DNA of 64,000 bases from Pseudomonas fluorescens (lineage in GTDB: Bacteria > Pseudomonadota > Gammaproteobacteria > Pseudomonadales > Pseudomonadaceae), in assembly GCF_902498195.1 (NCBI RefSeq), contig NZ_CABVIY010000005.1, positions 310,001-374,000 of the forward strand, written 5' to 3'. The position numbers and the translations under genes were made by a program. Within the stretch, counting starts at the first letter, position 1. Every line of letters begins with the position of its first letter. This document shows, in pieces, positions 1 to 9,636 of the stretch. The notes beneath the pieces are model-generated. The model searched no databases. It worked only from the letters and a program-made list of their open reading frames with translations, and was not told the origin of the DNA.

Positions 1-1417
1 AGACCCCCAGGTAATCCAGGATCCCTTCCGCCGCATTACGGCCTTCGAAGATCGCCGTCACCACCAGGTCGGAACCGCGCACCATGTCGCCACCGGCGAA
101 GATTTTCGGGTTGCTGGTCTGGTGCTTGTACTGGCCTTGTTCCGGCGCCACGACGCGGCCCTGGCTGTCGGTCTGGATTTCGAACTGCTCGAACCACGGC
201 GCCGGGCTCGGGCGGAAACCGAAGGCGATGACCACGGCGTCGGCCGGGATGATCTCTTCGGAGCCCGGGATCGGCTCGGGGCTGCGACGGCCACGGGCGT
301 CCGGTTCGCCGAGACGGGTCTCGACCACCTTCACGCCTTCGACCCGGTCTTCACCGACAATGGCGATCGGCTGGCGGTTGTAGAGGAATTTCACGCCCTC
401 TTCCTTGGCGTTCTTCACCTCTTTGCGCGAGCCCGGCATGTTTGCCTCGTCACGACGATAGGCGCAGGTCACCGACTTGGCGCCCTGGCGGATCGACGTA
501 CGGTTGCAGTCCATCGCCGTGTCGCCACCACCGAGGACCACGACCTTCTTGCCTTTCATGTCGACGAAATCTTCCGGCGACTTTTCAAAGCCCAGGTTGC
601 GGTTGACGTTGGCGATCAGGAAGTCCAGGGCGTCATACACGCCCGGCAGGTCCTCACCGGCAAAGCCGCCCTTCATGTAGGTGTAGGTGCCCATGCCCAT
701 GAACACGGCATCGTATTCTTCGAGCAGTTGCTCCATGGTCACGTCCTTGCCCACCTCGGTGTTGAGGCGGAACTCGATGCCCATGCCGCTGAAAACTTCG
801 CGACGATTGCTCAGCACGGTCTTTTCCAGCTTGAACTCGGGGATGCCGAAGGTCAGCAGACCACCGATTTCCGGGTTCTTGTCGAACACCACCGGGGTCA
901 CGCCGCCGCGCACCAGCACGTCGGCACAGCCCAGCCCCGCCGGGCCCGCACCGATGATGGCGACACGCTTGCCGGTCGGCTTGACCTTGGACATGTCCGG
1001 GCGCCAGCCCATGGCGAACGCAGTGTCGGTGATGTACTTCTCCACCGAACCGATGGTCACCGCGCCGAAGCCGTCGTTGAGGGTGCAGGCACCCTCGCAC
1101 AGACGATCCTGCGGGCACACCCGGCCGCAGACTTCCGGCAGGGTGTTGGTCTGGTGCGACAGCTCGGCGGCCTGGAGGATGTTGCCCTCGGCCACCAGTT
1201 TCAGCCAGTTGGGAATGAAGTTGTGCACCGGGCACTTCCATTCGCAATACGGGTTACCGCAACCCAGGCAGCGGTGGGCCTGGTCGGCCGACTGCTGGGG
1301 TTTGAAAGGTTCGTAGATTTCCACGAACTCTTTCTTGCGTTGACGCAACAGTTTCTTCTTCGGATCCTTGCGCCCGACCTCGATGAACTGGAAGTCATTA
1401 TTCAGACGTTCAGCCAT
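1..1417 (-). CDS. gltD: Glutamate synthase small (beta) subunit, stop codon just outside window
   Basis: Beta subunit of NADPH-dependent glutamate synthase. It takes electrons from NADPH through FAD and iron-sulfur centres and passes them to GltB, which makes two glutamates from glutamine and 2-oxoglutarate. 472 codons are visible from the ATG at 1417 to the window edge and end in ...DYLGV, about the usual full length, so probably only the stop is missing. Visible features are N-terminal cysteine clusters (CLGCGNPYCEWKCP near residue 50, then CGRVCPQDRLCEGAC), an FAD-binding GAGPAGLGCADVL, and a second nucleotide fold VLGGGDTAMDC. It lies 33 bases downstream of gltB on the same strand, so the two subunits are very probably co-transcribed. 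Confidence 0.96.
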   Translation of the reverse strand, partial: MAERLNNDFQFIEVGRKDPKKKLLRQRKKEFVEIYEPFKPQQSADQAHRCLGCGNPYCEWKCPVHNFIPNWLKLVAEGNILQAAELSHQTNTLPEVCGRVCPQDRLCEGACTLNDGFGAVTIGSVEKYITDTAFAMGWRPDMSKVKPTGKRVAIIGAGPAGLGCADVLVRGGVTPVVFDKNPEIGGLLTFGIPEFKLEKTVLSNRREVFSGMGIEFRLNTEVGKDVTMEQLLEEYDAVFMGMGTYTYMKGGFAGEDLPGVYDALDFLIANVNRNLGFEKSPEDFVDMKGKKVVVLGGGDTAMDCNRTSIRQGAKSVTCAYRRDEANMPGSRKEVKNAKEEGVKFLYNRQPIAIVGEDRVEGVKVVETRLGEPDARGRRSPEPIPGSEEIIPADAVVIAFGFRPSPAPWFEQFEIQTDSQGRVVAPEQGQYKHQTSNPKIFAGGDMVRGSDLVVTAIFEGRNAAEGILDYLGV

Positions 1418-1450
1418 TGTTAAAACCTCATCAAACTCTTCAGGCGCATA

Positions 1451-4400
1451 TCACTGCGGGTTGGCACGGGTGCTGGAAAGCAACGATTTCAGGTTGGCAG
1501 CCTTGGGCTTGACCAGCCAGAAACGGCGCACGTAATCATCGAGGTTCTCGGCGAGTTCACGACCCCACTCGCTGTCGGTTTCCTCGACGTACTCGTTCAG
1601 CACGCGTTGCAAATGGCTGCGGTAGGCTTCCATCGCCTCGCCGCTGATCCGCTGGATTTCCACCAGTTCGTGGTTGACCCGGTCAACGAAGGTGTTGTCC
1701 TGGTCAAGCACGTAGGCGAAACCGCCGGTCATGCCAGAGCCGAAGTTGTAACCGGTCTTGCCCAGGACACAGACGAAACCGCCGGTCATGTACTCGCAGC
1801 AGTGATCGCCCGTGCCTTCCACCACAGTGTGGGCACCGGAGTTACGCACGGCGAAACGCTCACCCGCGGTGCCGGCGGCGAACAGCTTGCCGCCGGTGGC
1901 GCCGTACAGGCAGGTGTTGCCGATGATGGCACTGTCCTGAGTCTTGTAGACGCTGCCCTTCGGCGGAACGATGACCAGCTTGCCGCCGGTCATGCCTTTG
2001 CCGACGTAGTCGTTGGCGTCGCCTTCCAGGTACATGTGCAGTCCACCGGCGTTCCACACGCCGAAGCTCTGCCCGGCCGTGCCCTTGAAGCGGAAGGTGA
2101 TCGGCGCGTTGGCCATGCCCTGGTTGCCGTGTTTACGGGCGATTTCACCGGAAATCCGTGCGCCGATCGAACGGTCGCAGTTGCAGATATCCAGAGCAAA
2201 ATCGGCGCCGCTCAGGTCGTTGATTGCCGAGGTGGCCATGTCGACCATTTTCTCGGCCAGCAAGCCCTTGTCGAACGGCGGGTTGCGCTCCACGCCGCAG
2301 AACTGCGGCTTGTCCGCCGGCACGTGATCGCTGCCCAGCAACGGGGTCAGGTCCAGGTGATGCTGCTTGGCGGTCTGCCCTTCGAGGATTTCCAGCAGGT
2401 CGGTACGGCCGATCAGCTCTTCGAGGGAGCGCACGCCCAGCTTGGCCAGCCACTCACGGGTTTCTTCGGCGACGTAGGTGAAGAAGTTCACCACCATGTC
2501 GACGGTGCCGATGTAGTGATCCTTGCGCAGCTTCTCGTTCTGAGTCGCGACGCCGGTGGCGCAGTTGTTCAGGTGGCAGATACGCAGGTACTTGCAACCC
2601 AGGGCAATCATCGGTGCGGTGCCGAAGCCGAAGCTTTCAGCGCCGAGGATCGCAGCCTTGATCACGTCGAGGCCGGTTTTCAGGCCGCCGTCGGTTTGTA
2701 CCCGGACTTTCCCGCGCAGGTCGTTGCCACGCAGGGTCTGGTGGGTTTCGGCCAGGCCGAGTTCCCACGGAGCGCCCGCGTATTTGATCGAAGTCAGTGG
2801 CGAAGCACCGGTGCCGCCGTCGTAGCCGGAGATGGTGATCAAGTCCGCATAGGCCTTGGCCACACCGGCGGCGATGGTGCCGACGCCCGCTTCCGCTACC
2901 AGCTTCACCGAGACCAGCGCCTTCGGGTTGACTTGTTTCAGGTCGAAAATCAGCTGCGACAAGTCTTCGATCGAGTAGATGTCGTGGTGCGGCGGTGGCG
3001 AAATCAGGGTTACACCCGGCACGGCGTAACGCAGCTTGGCGATCAGGCCGTTAACCTTGCCGCCTGGCAGTTGACCGCCTTCGCCGGGCTTGGCGCCCTG
3101 GGCGACCTTGATCTGCAGCACTTCGGCGTTGACCAGGTATTCCGGGGTCACACCGAAACGGCCGGTGGCCACCTGCTTGATTTTCGAGCTCTTGATGGTG
3201 CCGTAGCGCGCCGGGTCTTCACCGCCTTCGCCGGAGTTGGAACGCGCACCGAGGCGGTTCATGGCTTCGGCCAGGGCTTCGTGAGCTTCCGGCGACAGGG
3301 CGCCCAGGGAGATACCGGCGGAATCGAAGCGCTTGAGCACCGATTCCAGCGGTTCGATCTCGCTCATATCCAATGGGGTGTCGAGGGTTTTGACTTTCAG
3401 CAGGTCGCGGATCATCGACACCGGACGGTTGTCCACCAGCGACGTGTATTCCTTGAACTTGCTGTAGTCGCCCTGCTGCACGGCGGCCTGCAGGGTGTTG
3501 ACCACGTCCGGGTTGTACGCGTGATATTCGCCACCGTGGACGAACTTCAGCAGGCCGCCCTGCTGGATCGGCTTGCGCGGGCTCCAGGCTTCGGTGGCCA
3601 GGGCTTTCTGCTCGGCTTCGATGTCGACGAAACGCGCGCCCTTGATGCGGCTCGGTACGCCACGGAAGCTCAGGTTGCAGACTTCCTCGGACAGGCCGAT
3701 GGCCTCGAACAGTTGCGCACCACGGTACGAGGTGATGGTCGAGATACCCATCTTCGACAGGATCTTGAGCAGGCCCTTGGTGATGCCTTTACGGTAGTTC
3801 TTGAACACCTCATAGAGGTCGCCCAGCACTTCACCGGTCCGGATCAGGTCGCCCAGCACTTCATAAGCGAGGAACGGATAGACGGCAGAGGCGCCGAAAC
3901 CGATCAACACCGCGAAATGGTGTGGATCGCGCGCTGTAGCGGTTTCGACCAGGATGTTGGAGTCGCAACGCAGGCCTTTTTCGGTCAGCCGGTGATGTAC
4001 CGCACCGGTGGCCAGCGAAGCGTGGATCGGCAGCTTGCCCGGGGCAATGTGGCGATCACTCAGCACGACCTGGGTGCGACCGGCGCGCACGGCCTCTTCA
4101 GCCTGATCGGCAACGCTGCGGATGGCCGCTTCGAGACCGACGCTTTCGTCGTAGTTGAGGTCGATGATCGCGCGCTCGAAGCCCGGACGATCGAGGTTCA
4201 TCAGCGAGCGCCACTTGGCCGGCGAAATGACCGGCGAGCTGAGGATCACGCGCGAAGCGTGTTCCGGCGACTCCTGGAAGATGTTGCGCTCGGCACCGAG
4301 GCAGATCTCCAGCGACATGACGATGGCTTCACGCAGCGGGTCGATCGGCGGGTTGGTGACCTGCGCGAACTGCTGGCGGAAATAGTCGTACGGCGTGCGC

Positions 4401-5896
4401 ACGCGCTGGGACAGCACGGCCATCGGCGTATCGTCGCCCATCGAACCCACGGCTTCGTAGCCTTGTTCGCCGAGCGGACGCAGCACCTGGTCGCGTTCTT
4501 CGAACGTGACCTGGTACATCTTCATGTATTGCTTGAGCTGATCGACGTCGTAGAACGCCGAACCGTGGTCGTTGTCTTCCATGGTCGCCTGGATGCGCAG
4601 GGCATTCTTGCGCAGCCATTGCTTGTACGGATGACGGGACTTCAGACGGTTGTCGATCGCATCGGTGTCGAGGATCTGGCCGGTTTCGGTGTCCACGGCA
4701 AAGATCTGGCCCGGACCGACGCGACCTTTGGCAATCACGTCCTCAGGCTGGTAGTTCCAGACGCCGATTTCCGATGCCAGGGTGATGAAGCCGTTCTTGG
4801 TGGTGACCCAGCGCGCCGGACGCAGACCGTTACGGTCGAGCAGGCACACCGCGTAGCGACCGTCGGTCATTACCACGCCGGCCGGGCCGTCCCACGGTTC
4901 CATGTGCATCGAGTTGTATTCGTAGAACGCACGCAGGTCCGGGTCCATGGTTTCGACGTTCTGCCACGCAGGCGGAATGATCATCCGCACGCCACGGAAC
5001 AGGTCGATGCCACCGGTAACCATCAGTTCGAGCATGTTGTCCATGCTGGAAGAGTCGGAGCCGACACGGTTGACCAGCGGGCCGAGTTCTTCCAGGTCCA
5101 TCAAGTCGTTGGTGAACTTGGTGCGACGGGCCACGGCCCAGTTGCGGTTGCCGGTGATGGTGTTGATCTCGCCGTTGTGCGCCAGGAAGCGGAACGGTTG
5201 GGCCAACGGCCATTTCGGCAGGGTGTTGGTGGAGAAGCGCTGGTGGAACACGCAAATCGAGGTTTGCAGGCGCTCATCGCTCAGGTCCGGATAGAAGGCG
5301 GTCAGGTCCGCCGGCATCATCAGGCCTTTATAAATGATGGTCTTGTGGGAAAAGCTGCACACGTAGTGGTCGGTGTCGGCGGCGTTGGCCACGGACGAGC
5401 GGCGACGGGAAGTGAACAGCTTGACGGCCATGTCCTGGTCGCTCAGGCCTTCACCGCCAATGAACACTTGTTCGATCTGCGGCAGGCGCTCAAGGGCCAG
5501 GCGGCCGAGGACGCTGGTGTCGATCGGCACTTTGCGCCAGCCGACCAGCTGCAGGCCGGCGGCCAGGATCTCGCGGTTCATGTTCTCGCGAGCGGCTTCG
5601 GCTTTGACCGGGTCCTGGTTGAAGAAGACCATGCCCACGGCATATTGCTTGGGCAGTTCGACGCCGAACGTTTCCTGGGCGATGGCTCGCAGGAACACGT
5701 CCGGCTTTTGAATCAGCAGACCGCAACCGTCACCGGTCTTGCCGTCGGCATTAATCCCACCGCGGTGGGTCATGCAGGTCAGGGCCTCGATGGCCGTTTG
5801 CAAAAGGGTATGACTGGGCTCGCCCTGCATATGGGCTATCAGGCCGAAACCGCAGTTATCCTTGAATTCATCTGGTTGGTACAGACCTGCTTTCAT
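1451..5896 (-). CDS. gltB: Glutamate synthase large (alpha) subunit
   Basis: Catalytic subunit of GOGAT, 1481 aa. The N-terminal class II glutamine amidotransferase domain starts at Cys15 (CGFGLIAH). In this family the preceding propeptide is cleaved so that this Cys becomes the N-terminal nucleophile. The FMN-binding synthase domain is in the middle and carries the 3Fe-4S cysteines in CKYLRICHLNNC. A C-terminal GXGXG beta-helix follows. Start choice: an upstream in-frame GTG at 5902 is possible, but the ATG at 5896 has GGTGAG about nine bases upstream and gives a normal propeptide. Its product assimilates ammonia-derived nitrogen and would also use glutamine in a cell fed by the hut operon of this window. 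Confidence 0.97.
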   Translation of the reverse strand: MKAGLYQPDEFKDNCGFGLIAHMQGEPSHTLLQTAIEALTCMTHRGGINADGKTGDGCGLLIQKPDVFLRAIAQETFGVELPKQYAVGMVFFNQDPVKAEAARENMNREILAAGLQLVGWRKVPIDTSVLGRLALERLPQIEQVFIGGEGLSDQDMAVKLFTSRRRSSVANAADTDHYVCSFSHKTIIYKGLMMPADLTAFYPDLSDERLQTSICVFHQRFSTNTLPKWPLAQPFRFLAHNGEINTITGNRNWAVARRTKFTNDLMDLEELGPLVNRVGSDSSSMDNMLELMVTGGIDLFRGVRMIIPPAWQNVETMDPDLRAFYEYNSMHMEPWDGPAGVVMTDGRYAVCLLDRNGLRPARWVTTKNGFITLASEIGVWNYQPEDVIAKGRVGPGQIFAVDTETGQILDTDAIDNRLKSRHPYKQWLRKNALRIQATMEDNDHGSAFYDVDQLKQYMKMYQVTFEERDQVLRPLGEQGYEAVGSMGDDTPMAVLSQRVRTPYDYFRQQFAQVTNPPIDPLREAIVMSLEICLGAERNIFQESPEHASRVILSSPVISPAKWRSLMNLDRPGFERAIIDLNYDESVGLEAAIRSVADQAEEAVRAGRTQVVLSDRHIAPGKLPIHASLATGAVHHRLTEKGLRCDSNILVETATARDPHHFAVLIGFGASAVYPFLAYEVLGDLIRTGEVLGDLYEVFKNYRKGITKGLLKILSKMGISTITSYRGAQLFEAIGLSEEVCNLSFRGVPSRIKGARFVDIEAEQKALATEAWSPRKPIQQGGLLKFVHGGEYHAYNPDVVNTLQAAVQQGDYSKFKEYTSLVDNRPVSMIRDLLKVKTLDTPLDMSEIEPLESVLKRFDSAGISLGALSPEAHEALAEAMNRLGARSNSGEGGEDPARYGTIKSSKIKQVATGRFGVTPEYLVNAEVLQIKVAQGAKPGEGGQLPGGKVNGLIAKLRYAVPGVTLISPPPHHDIYSIEDLSQLIFDLKQVNPKALVSVKLVAEAGVGTIAAGVAKAYADLITISGYDGGTGASPLTSIKYAGAPWELGLAETHQTLRGNDLRGKVRVQTDGGLKTGLDVIKAAILGAESFGFGTAPMIALGCKYLRICHLNNCATGVATQNEKLRKDHYIGTVDMVVNFFTYVAEETREWLAKLGVRSLEELIGRTDLLEILEGQTAKQHHLDLTPLLGSDHVPADKPQFCGVERNPPFDKGLLAEKMVDMATSAINDLSGADFALDICNCDRSIGARISGEIARKHGNQGMANAPITFRFKGTAGQSFGVWNAGGLHMYLEGDANDYVGKGMTGGKLVIVPPKGSVYKTQDSAIIGNTCLYGATGGKLFAAGTAGERFAVRNSGAHTVVEGTGDHCCEYMTGGFVCVLGKTGYNFGSGMTGGFAYVLDQDNTFVDRVNHELVEIQRISGEAMEAYRSHLQRVLNEYVEETDSEWGRELAENLDDYVRRFWLVKPKAANLKSLLSSTRANPQ

Positions 5897-6246
5897 AGAC
5901 ACTTTCTCACCAGGCTGCCTCTTACCGAGGCAAATTTCTTTTCAATTCAACCACTTACCATCCGCGCCGAACGTACGCCAGCTTTGCGGGGGCAAAAGGG
6001 AGGTCATTGTACACACCGACACAGAGGCTCACAAATTTGACGACGAAATGTCGCAAATCTATGTCGCATTTGTGAAAGGTTTAAAGCGATCTGCTGTGCT
6101 AGTCAAAACTTTTTTAATTTTGACCGCAACGACTCAAAGACTACTGTGACGCAGACACCACAAGGCACGCGGCCTGAAGAGGCGGCGCGCACTTGCAGAA
6201 ATTTTGAGGTGCCGGGAGAGGCGGCCTGGGTAAGGCCGCCGAATCT
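5897..6246. other. Intergenic region upstream of gltB
   Basis: About 350 bases with no convincing gene. It is AT-richer than its surroundings, as expected for the gltB promoter and leader. A GGCGGCC/GGCCGCC hairpin with a seven-base loop lies at about 6223-6243, right after the damX stop. It may act as a weak terminator or processing site for the upstream aro-damX transcript, but it has no clear T-run on the minus strand. A possible sigma-70 promoter is listed separately. Confidence 0.6.
6078..6106 (-). promoter_or_regulatory. Possible sigma-70 promoter of gltBD
   Basis: On the minus strand TTGACT (6101-6106) is followed after 17 bases by TAAACC (6078-6083). The -35 is good and the -10 poor. 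The site would give a leader of roughly 170-180 bases for gltB. This is a weak motif-only call. Confidence 0.3.
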
Positions 6247-7851
6247 TCAGCGAGCTGTTGCCAGTTCCTGTTGGACACTGGCGACAGAGCGTGGCCAAGG
6301 TTTACCAGCCTGAACCTTCGCTGGCAAGGCCTTGATGGCGGTTACGGCTGCATCGCGGTTGGCGAAATTACCGTAGGTGATGACAAAAAGCGGCTTGCCA
6401 TTGAGGACTTTCTTGAAATAACGGTACTCGCCGCCCTGCTCCTTGACGAAGTTTTGAGCGGTCGCTTCGGAGCTGGTGCCGAGGATCTGCACCACGTAGT
6501 TGCCCGGCGCTTGCCCGGCGTACCAGGTGCCACCGGCGGTCTTGGCTGGCGCGACGGGCTTCTCGGCAGGCTTGGCGGTCGCGACAACGGCTGGCTTGGC
6601 TGGGGCTGGAGCAGGCTTGGCGGCTGGAGCCGGAGCCGGAGCCGGCGTTGGCTTGGCGGTTGCGACCTGGGTCGGCGCAGGCGTCGGCTTGGCTGCCGGT
6701 GTCGGTGTCGGCGCAGGGCCGGCCGCGACGCCCGCTGGAGGCGCGATCGTGGTCACGGTCGGCGGTGTGGCGCTGGAACCCTCCACCGGCACGCCATCGT
6801 CGCCCTCGGTGATGCCACCGGCGGCTTCGGCCAGCGGACCACGCATGACCGGCTGCGAATTACCGACCAACGGCAATGGCATCGGCTGCGTGTTGCCAGC
6901 GAATTCGACGGCCGGAGCGCCGCCACTTTGTGGCTGCCCCTGACCAAGCGGCAGTTGTGCCTGTTCGTTGGCTGGTGCACCCGTGGTCGGTGCCTTGCTG
7001 CGACCCGGCATCAACCAGGCGGCGGCTACCGCGACCACAACGACGGCGGAAATCGCCAATACGTGTTTCTTCGGCATATTGAACCCCATACTTGGACGCT
7101 TGACCGCTGAGCGGCTGGCAATCATGGCTTCGATCATGGCATCGCGGGCAACCTGATTGATGTTGCCAGGCCAACCCTCGGAGCTTTCGTGAATATCAGA
7201 GATCTGATCCGCGGTGAAAAGTTCGATACCCCGACCCGCGCCCTCTAGACGCTGGTCCAGATATTCGCGGGTTTCTTCTTCGGTGTAAGGCTGCAATTCG
7301 ATGACGTGGAAGCGCTCTTCTTCAAGCTGCAAAGCCTCAAGCTGAGCAATCAGCGACGACTCACCGAACAGGAACACATGCGGACGACCTTCCGGTGCAC
7401 CAGCGGCCAACGCCATCAACGCTTCGAGCCCGGACTCGTCCAGTTGCTCGGCGTCATCCACCAGCAGGTAGACGGACTGCCCCGTGAGAGCAAGTTGCAC
7501 GACCTGGTCCAGGATGGCACCGGTCTCGGCCTGGGCAATATCCAGCGCCTGGGCCACCTGGCGCAACACGCCCGCCGAATCACCCGCGCCACGGGCGGAA
7601 ACCACCACACTCTGCACGGACTGCTTGTTGGTGCTGGCCACCAGGGCCTGGCGCAACAGGGTCTTGCCACTGCCTTGCGGGCCGGTGACCACCAACAGCA
7701 ACTGGCTATAACGCGCCAGGTGATGCAATTGCCCCAGGACCGGCTTGCGCTGGGCCGGGAAAAACTTGAAGCCAGGCACCCGGGGAGCGAATGGGTCATG
7801 GTTCAACTGGTAATGGCCGAGGAAAGCCTCGTCGGCATGCAAACTAGTCAT
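6247..7851 (-). CDS. damX: DamX-like AAA ATPase with C-terminal SPOR domain
   Basis: Inner-membrane protein of 534 aa. An N-terminal ExeA/GspA-like AAA domain has an intact Walker A GPQGSGKT (residues 57-64) and Walker B-like VYLLVDDAE (127-135). One membrane segment is at about 264-281. A long Pro/Ala-rich linker (about 285-445) follows, then a SPOR domain from about 455 to 525. SPOR domains bind denuded septal peptidoglycan, so a division-site role as for E. coli DamX is likely. The Walker motifs suggest that this version binds ATP. It starts 10 bases after aroB, the conserved aroK-aroB-damX order. The linker is repetitive (PAPAPAAKPAPAPAKP type) and probably variable between strains. Confidence 0.88.
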   Translation of the reverse strand: MTSLHADEAFLGHYQLNHDPFAPRVPGFKFFPAQRKPVLGQLHHLARYSQLLLVVTGPQGSGKTLLRQALVASTNKQSVQSVVVSARGAGDSAGVLRQVAQALDIAQAETGAILDQVVQLALTGQSVYLLVDDAEQLDESGLEALMALAAGAPEGRPHVFLFGESSLIAQLEALQLEEERFHVIELQPYTEEETREYLDQRLEGAGRGIELFTADQISDIHESSEGWPGNINQVARDAMIEAMIASRSAVKRPSMGFNMPKKHVLAISAVVVVAVAAAWLMPGRSKAPTTGAPANEQAQLPLGQGQPQSGGAPAVEFAGNTQPMPLPLVGNSQPVMRGPLAEAAGGITEGDDGVPVEGSSATPPTVTTIAPPAGVAAGPAPTPTPAAKPTPAPTQVATAKPTPAPAPAPAAKPAPAPAKPAVVATAKPAEKPVAPAKTAGGTWYAGQAPGNYVVQILGTSSEATAQNFVKEQGGEYRYFKKVLNGKPLFVITYGNFANRDAAVTAIKALPAKVQAGKPWPRSVASVQQELATAR

Positions 7852-7861
7852 CGCGATCTTA

Positions 7862-8962
7862 TTAACCTTTAAGCTGAGCCAGAGCGCGGTAATCCGCTCC
7901 CAGCGTGGCCTGTAGAACCTCTTTCGGATAATCGTCGGTCACCACCGCTTCGCCCATGCGGCGCAGCAGCACCAGGCGCAAACGACCGTCGATCACTTTT
8001 TTATCAATAGCCATGTGTTCGAGGAAATCGGCTTGGGTCATCTCTTCGGGCGGGATTACGGGCAAGCCGGCACGCTGGAACAGGCGAATGCCGCGATCAC
8101 GCTCCTGCTCGCTGATCCAGCCCAGGCGTGCGGACATCTCCAAAGCCATCACAGTGCCAGCAGCGACCGCTTCGCCATGCAGCCAGACACCGTAGCCCAT
8201 ATGGGTTTCGATGGCGTGACCAAAGGTATGGCCCAGGTTGAGCGTGGCGCGCACCCCGGTCTCTTTTTCATCGGCCCCGACCACAGCGGCCTTGGCCGCG
8301 CAGGAGCGTTCGATGGCATAGGTCAGGGCTTGCTGATCCAGGTTGCGCAAGCGATCGACGTTGTCTTCAAGCCAGGTCAGGAACGGCTCGTCGCAGATCA
8401 GCCCGTACTTGATGACTTCAGCCAGGCCGGCGGACAGCTCGCGGGCCGGCAGGGTGTTGAGCGAAGCGGTATCGATCAGCACGACATTCGGCTGATAGAA
8501 CGCGCCGACCATGTTCTTGCCCAGCGGGTGATTGATCCCGGTCTTGCCGCCGACCGAAGAGTCGACTTGCGACAGCAACGTGGTCGGCACCTGGATGAAA
8601 TCGACGCCGCGCTGGTAGCAGGCCGCCGCAAAACCGGCCATGTCGCCGATCACGCCGCCACCGAGGGCGATCACCGTGGTGCGACGGTCGTGCCGTGCGG
8701 TCAGCAGACCATCGAAAATCAGTTGCAGGGTTTCCCAGGTCTTGAAGGCTTCACCATCGGGCAGTACCACGGAAATCACCGAGAACTGCGCGAGGCTGCG
8801 GGTCAGACGTTCGAGATAGAGCGGCGCGACGGTTTCGTTGGAGATAATCGCCACTTGCCGTCCGCGAATATGCGGGGCCAGTAGCTCAGGCCGGTCCAAC
8901 AAACCTTCGCCAATATGAATCGGGTAGCTGCGCTCGCCTAGATCGACCTTGAGTGTCTGCAT
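7862..8962 (-). CDS. aroB: 3-dehydroquinate synthase
   Basis: Second enzyme of the shikimate pathway: it cyclises DAHP to 3-dehydroquinate using NAD+ and a divalent metal. It has 366 aa, normal for the family. The NAD-binding GGGVIGD is at residues 101-107. The histidine motif LGHTFGHAIE and the later WLHGEAVAAG supply metal ligands typical of AroB. It lies downstream of aroK on the same strand with a 151-base gap and just upstream of damX, so aroK-aroB-damX probably form one transcript. Nothing unusual is seen in the gene. Confidence 0.97.
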   Translation of the reverse strand: MQTLKVDLGERSYPIHIGEGLLDRPELLAPHIRGRQVAIISNETVAPLYLERLTRSLAQFSVISVVLPDGEAFKTWETLQLIFDGLLTARHDRRTTVIALGGGVIGDMAGFAAACYQRGVDFIQVPTTLLSQVDSSVGGKTGINHPLGKNMVGAFYQPNVVLIDTASLNTLPARELSAGLAEVIKYGLICDEPFLTWLEDNVDRLRNLDQQALTYAIERSCAAKAAVVGADEKETGVRATLNLGHTFGHAIETHMGYGVWLHGEAVAAGTVMALEMSARLGWISEQERDRGIRLFQRAGLPVIPPEEMTQADFLEHMAIDKKVIDGRLRLVLLRRMGEAVVTDDYPKEVLQATLGADYRALAQLKG

Positions 8963-9113
8963 GTGTCCCCACAGTGAAGATGGAATCAGGCATCCTGCCT
9001 TGAGTTAACGAATGTCCACGGCCTCAACTGGTGTGACGCCGTTCGGTAGCCGCTCGCCACAACCTTGAGCGGTCGCGGCAGGACGCCGAGGATAGCGCAT
9101 TTCGCGCCGCGCA

Positions 9114-9632
9114 TTAACGGGGAGGCAGTTGCTGCAAGCGCTCGAGAATATCGAGCACGACCATTCGCGGCGGCCGCTCATCGGTTTCCACCACCAGATC
9201 GGCGATTTCCCGATAAAGCGGATCACGGATCGCCAGCAGATCCCGAAGGGTCTTCGCTGGATCGGCGGTGCGCAATAATGGCCGGTTGCGATCGCGGGCT
9301 GTGCGACCAACCTGCTGCTCGACCGAGGCATGCAGATAGACCACCCGTCCGCCGGCATGCAGCGCCCGACGATTGGCTTCGCGCATGACGGCGCCACCAC
9401 CGGTCGCCAGTACCACGCCGTCGTAATCGCACAGCTCGGCAATCATCGCCTGCTCGCGGTCACGGAAGCCGGGCTCGCCTTCCTTATCGAAGATCCATGG
9501 GATATTGGCGCCCGTGCGTAATTCAATTTCCTTATCGGAATCTTTGAATGGCAAGCGCAGCTCTTTGGCCAGCAACCGGCCGATGGTGCTTTTTCCAGCC
9601 CCCATCGGTCCTACAAGAATCAAATTTCGCAC
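9114..9632 (-). CDS. aroK: Shikimate kinase
   Basis: Phosphorylates shikimate to shikimate 3-phosphate with ATP. It has 172 aa. The P-loop GPMGAGKST is at residues 8-16. DSDKEIE carries the shikimate-binding Asp, FRDRE the binding Arg, and ATGGGAV the glycine-rich loop; the lid region is RDRNRPLL. The start is a GTG at 9632, only four bases after the pilQ stop. The aro genes are therefore attached to the end of the pil operon, as in other pseudomonads. Confidence 0.97.
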   Translation of the reverse strand: MRNLILVGPMGAGKSTIGRLLAKELRLPFKDSDKEIELRTGANIPWIFDKEGEPGFRDREQAMIAELCDYDGVVLATGGGAVMREANRRALHAGGRVVYLHASVEQQVGRTARDRNRPLLRTADPAKTLRDLLAIRDPLYREIADLVVETDERPPRMVVLDILERLQQLPPR

Positions 9633-9636
9633 AGAA

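Noticed and set aside
1..1417. gltD as a truncated pseudogene
   Set aside because: All motifs are present and the length at the window edge is that of a complete protein; the gene simply meets the border.
1607..6040. Very long open frame on the plus strand opposite gltB (over 1400 codons)
   Set aside because: It mirrors gltB codon by codon in a GC-rich genome, has low-complexity His/Gln/Val/Gly composition, no recognisable domain and no ribosome site. The same holds for the long frames opposite argS, hslU, opgH and hutH.
6221..6243. GGCGGCC/GGCCGCC hairpin after damX as a strong intrinsic terminator
   Set aside because: The stem is good but no T-run follows on the minus strand, so it is mentioned only as a possible weak site.
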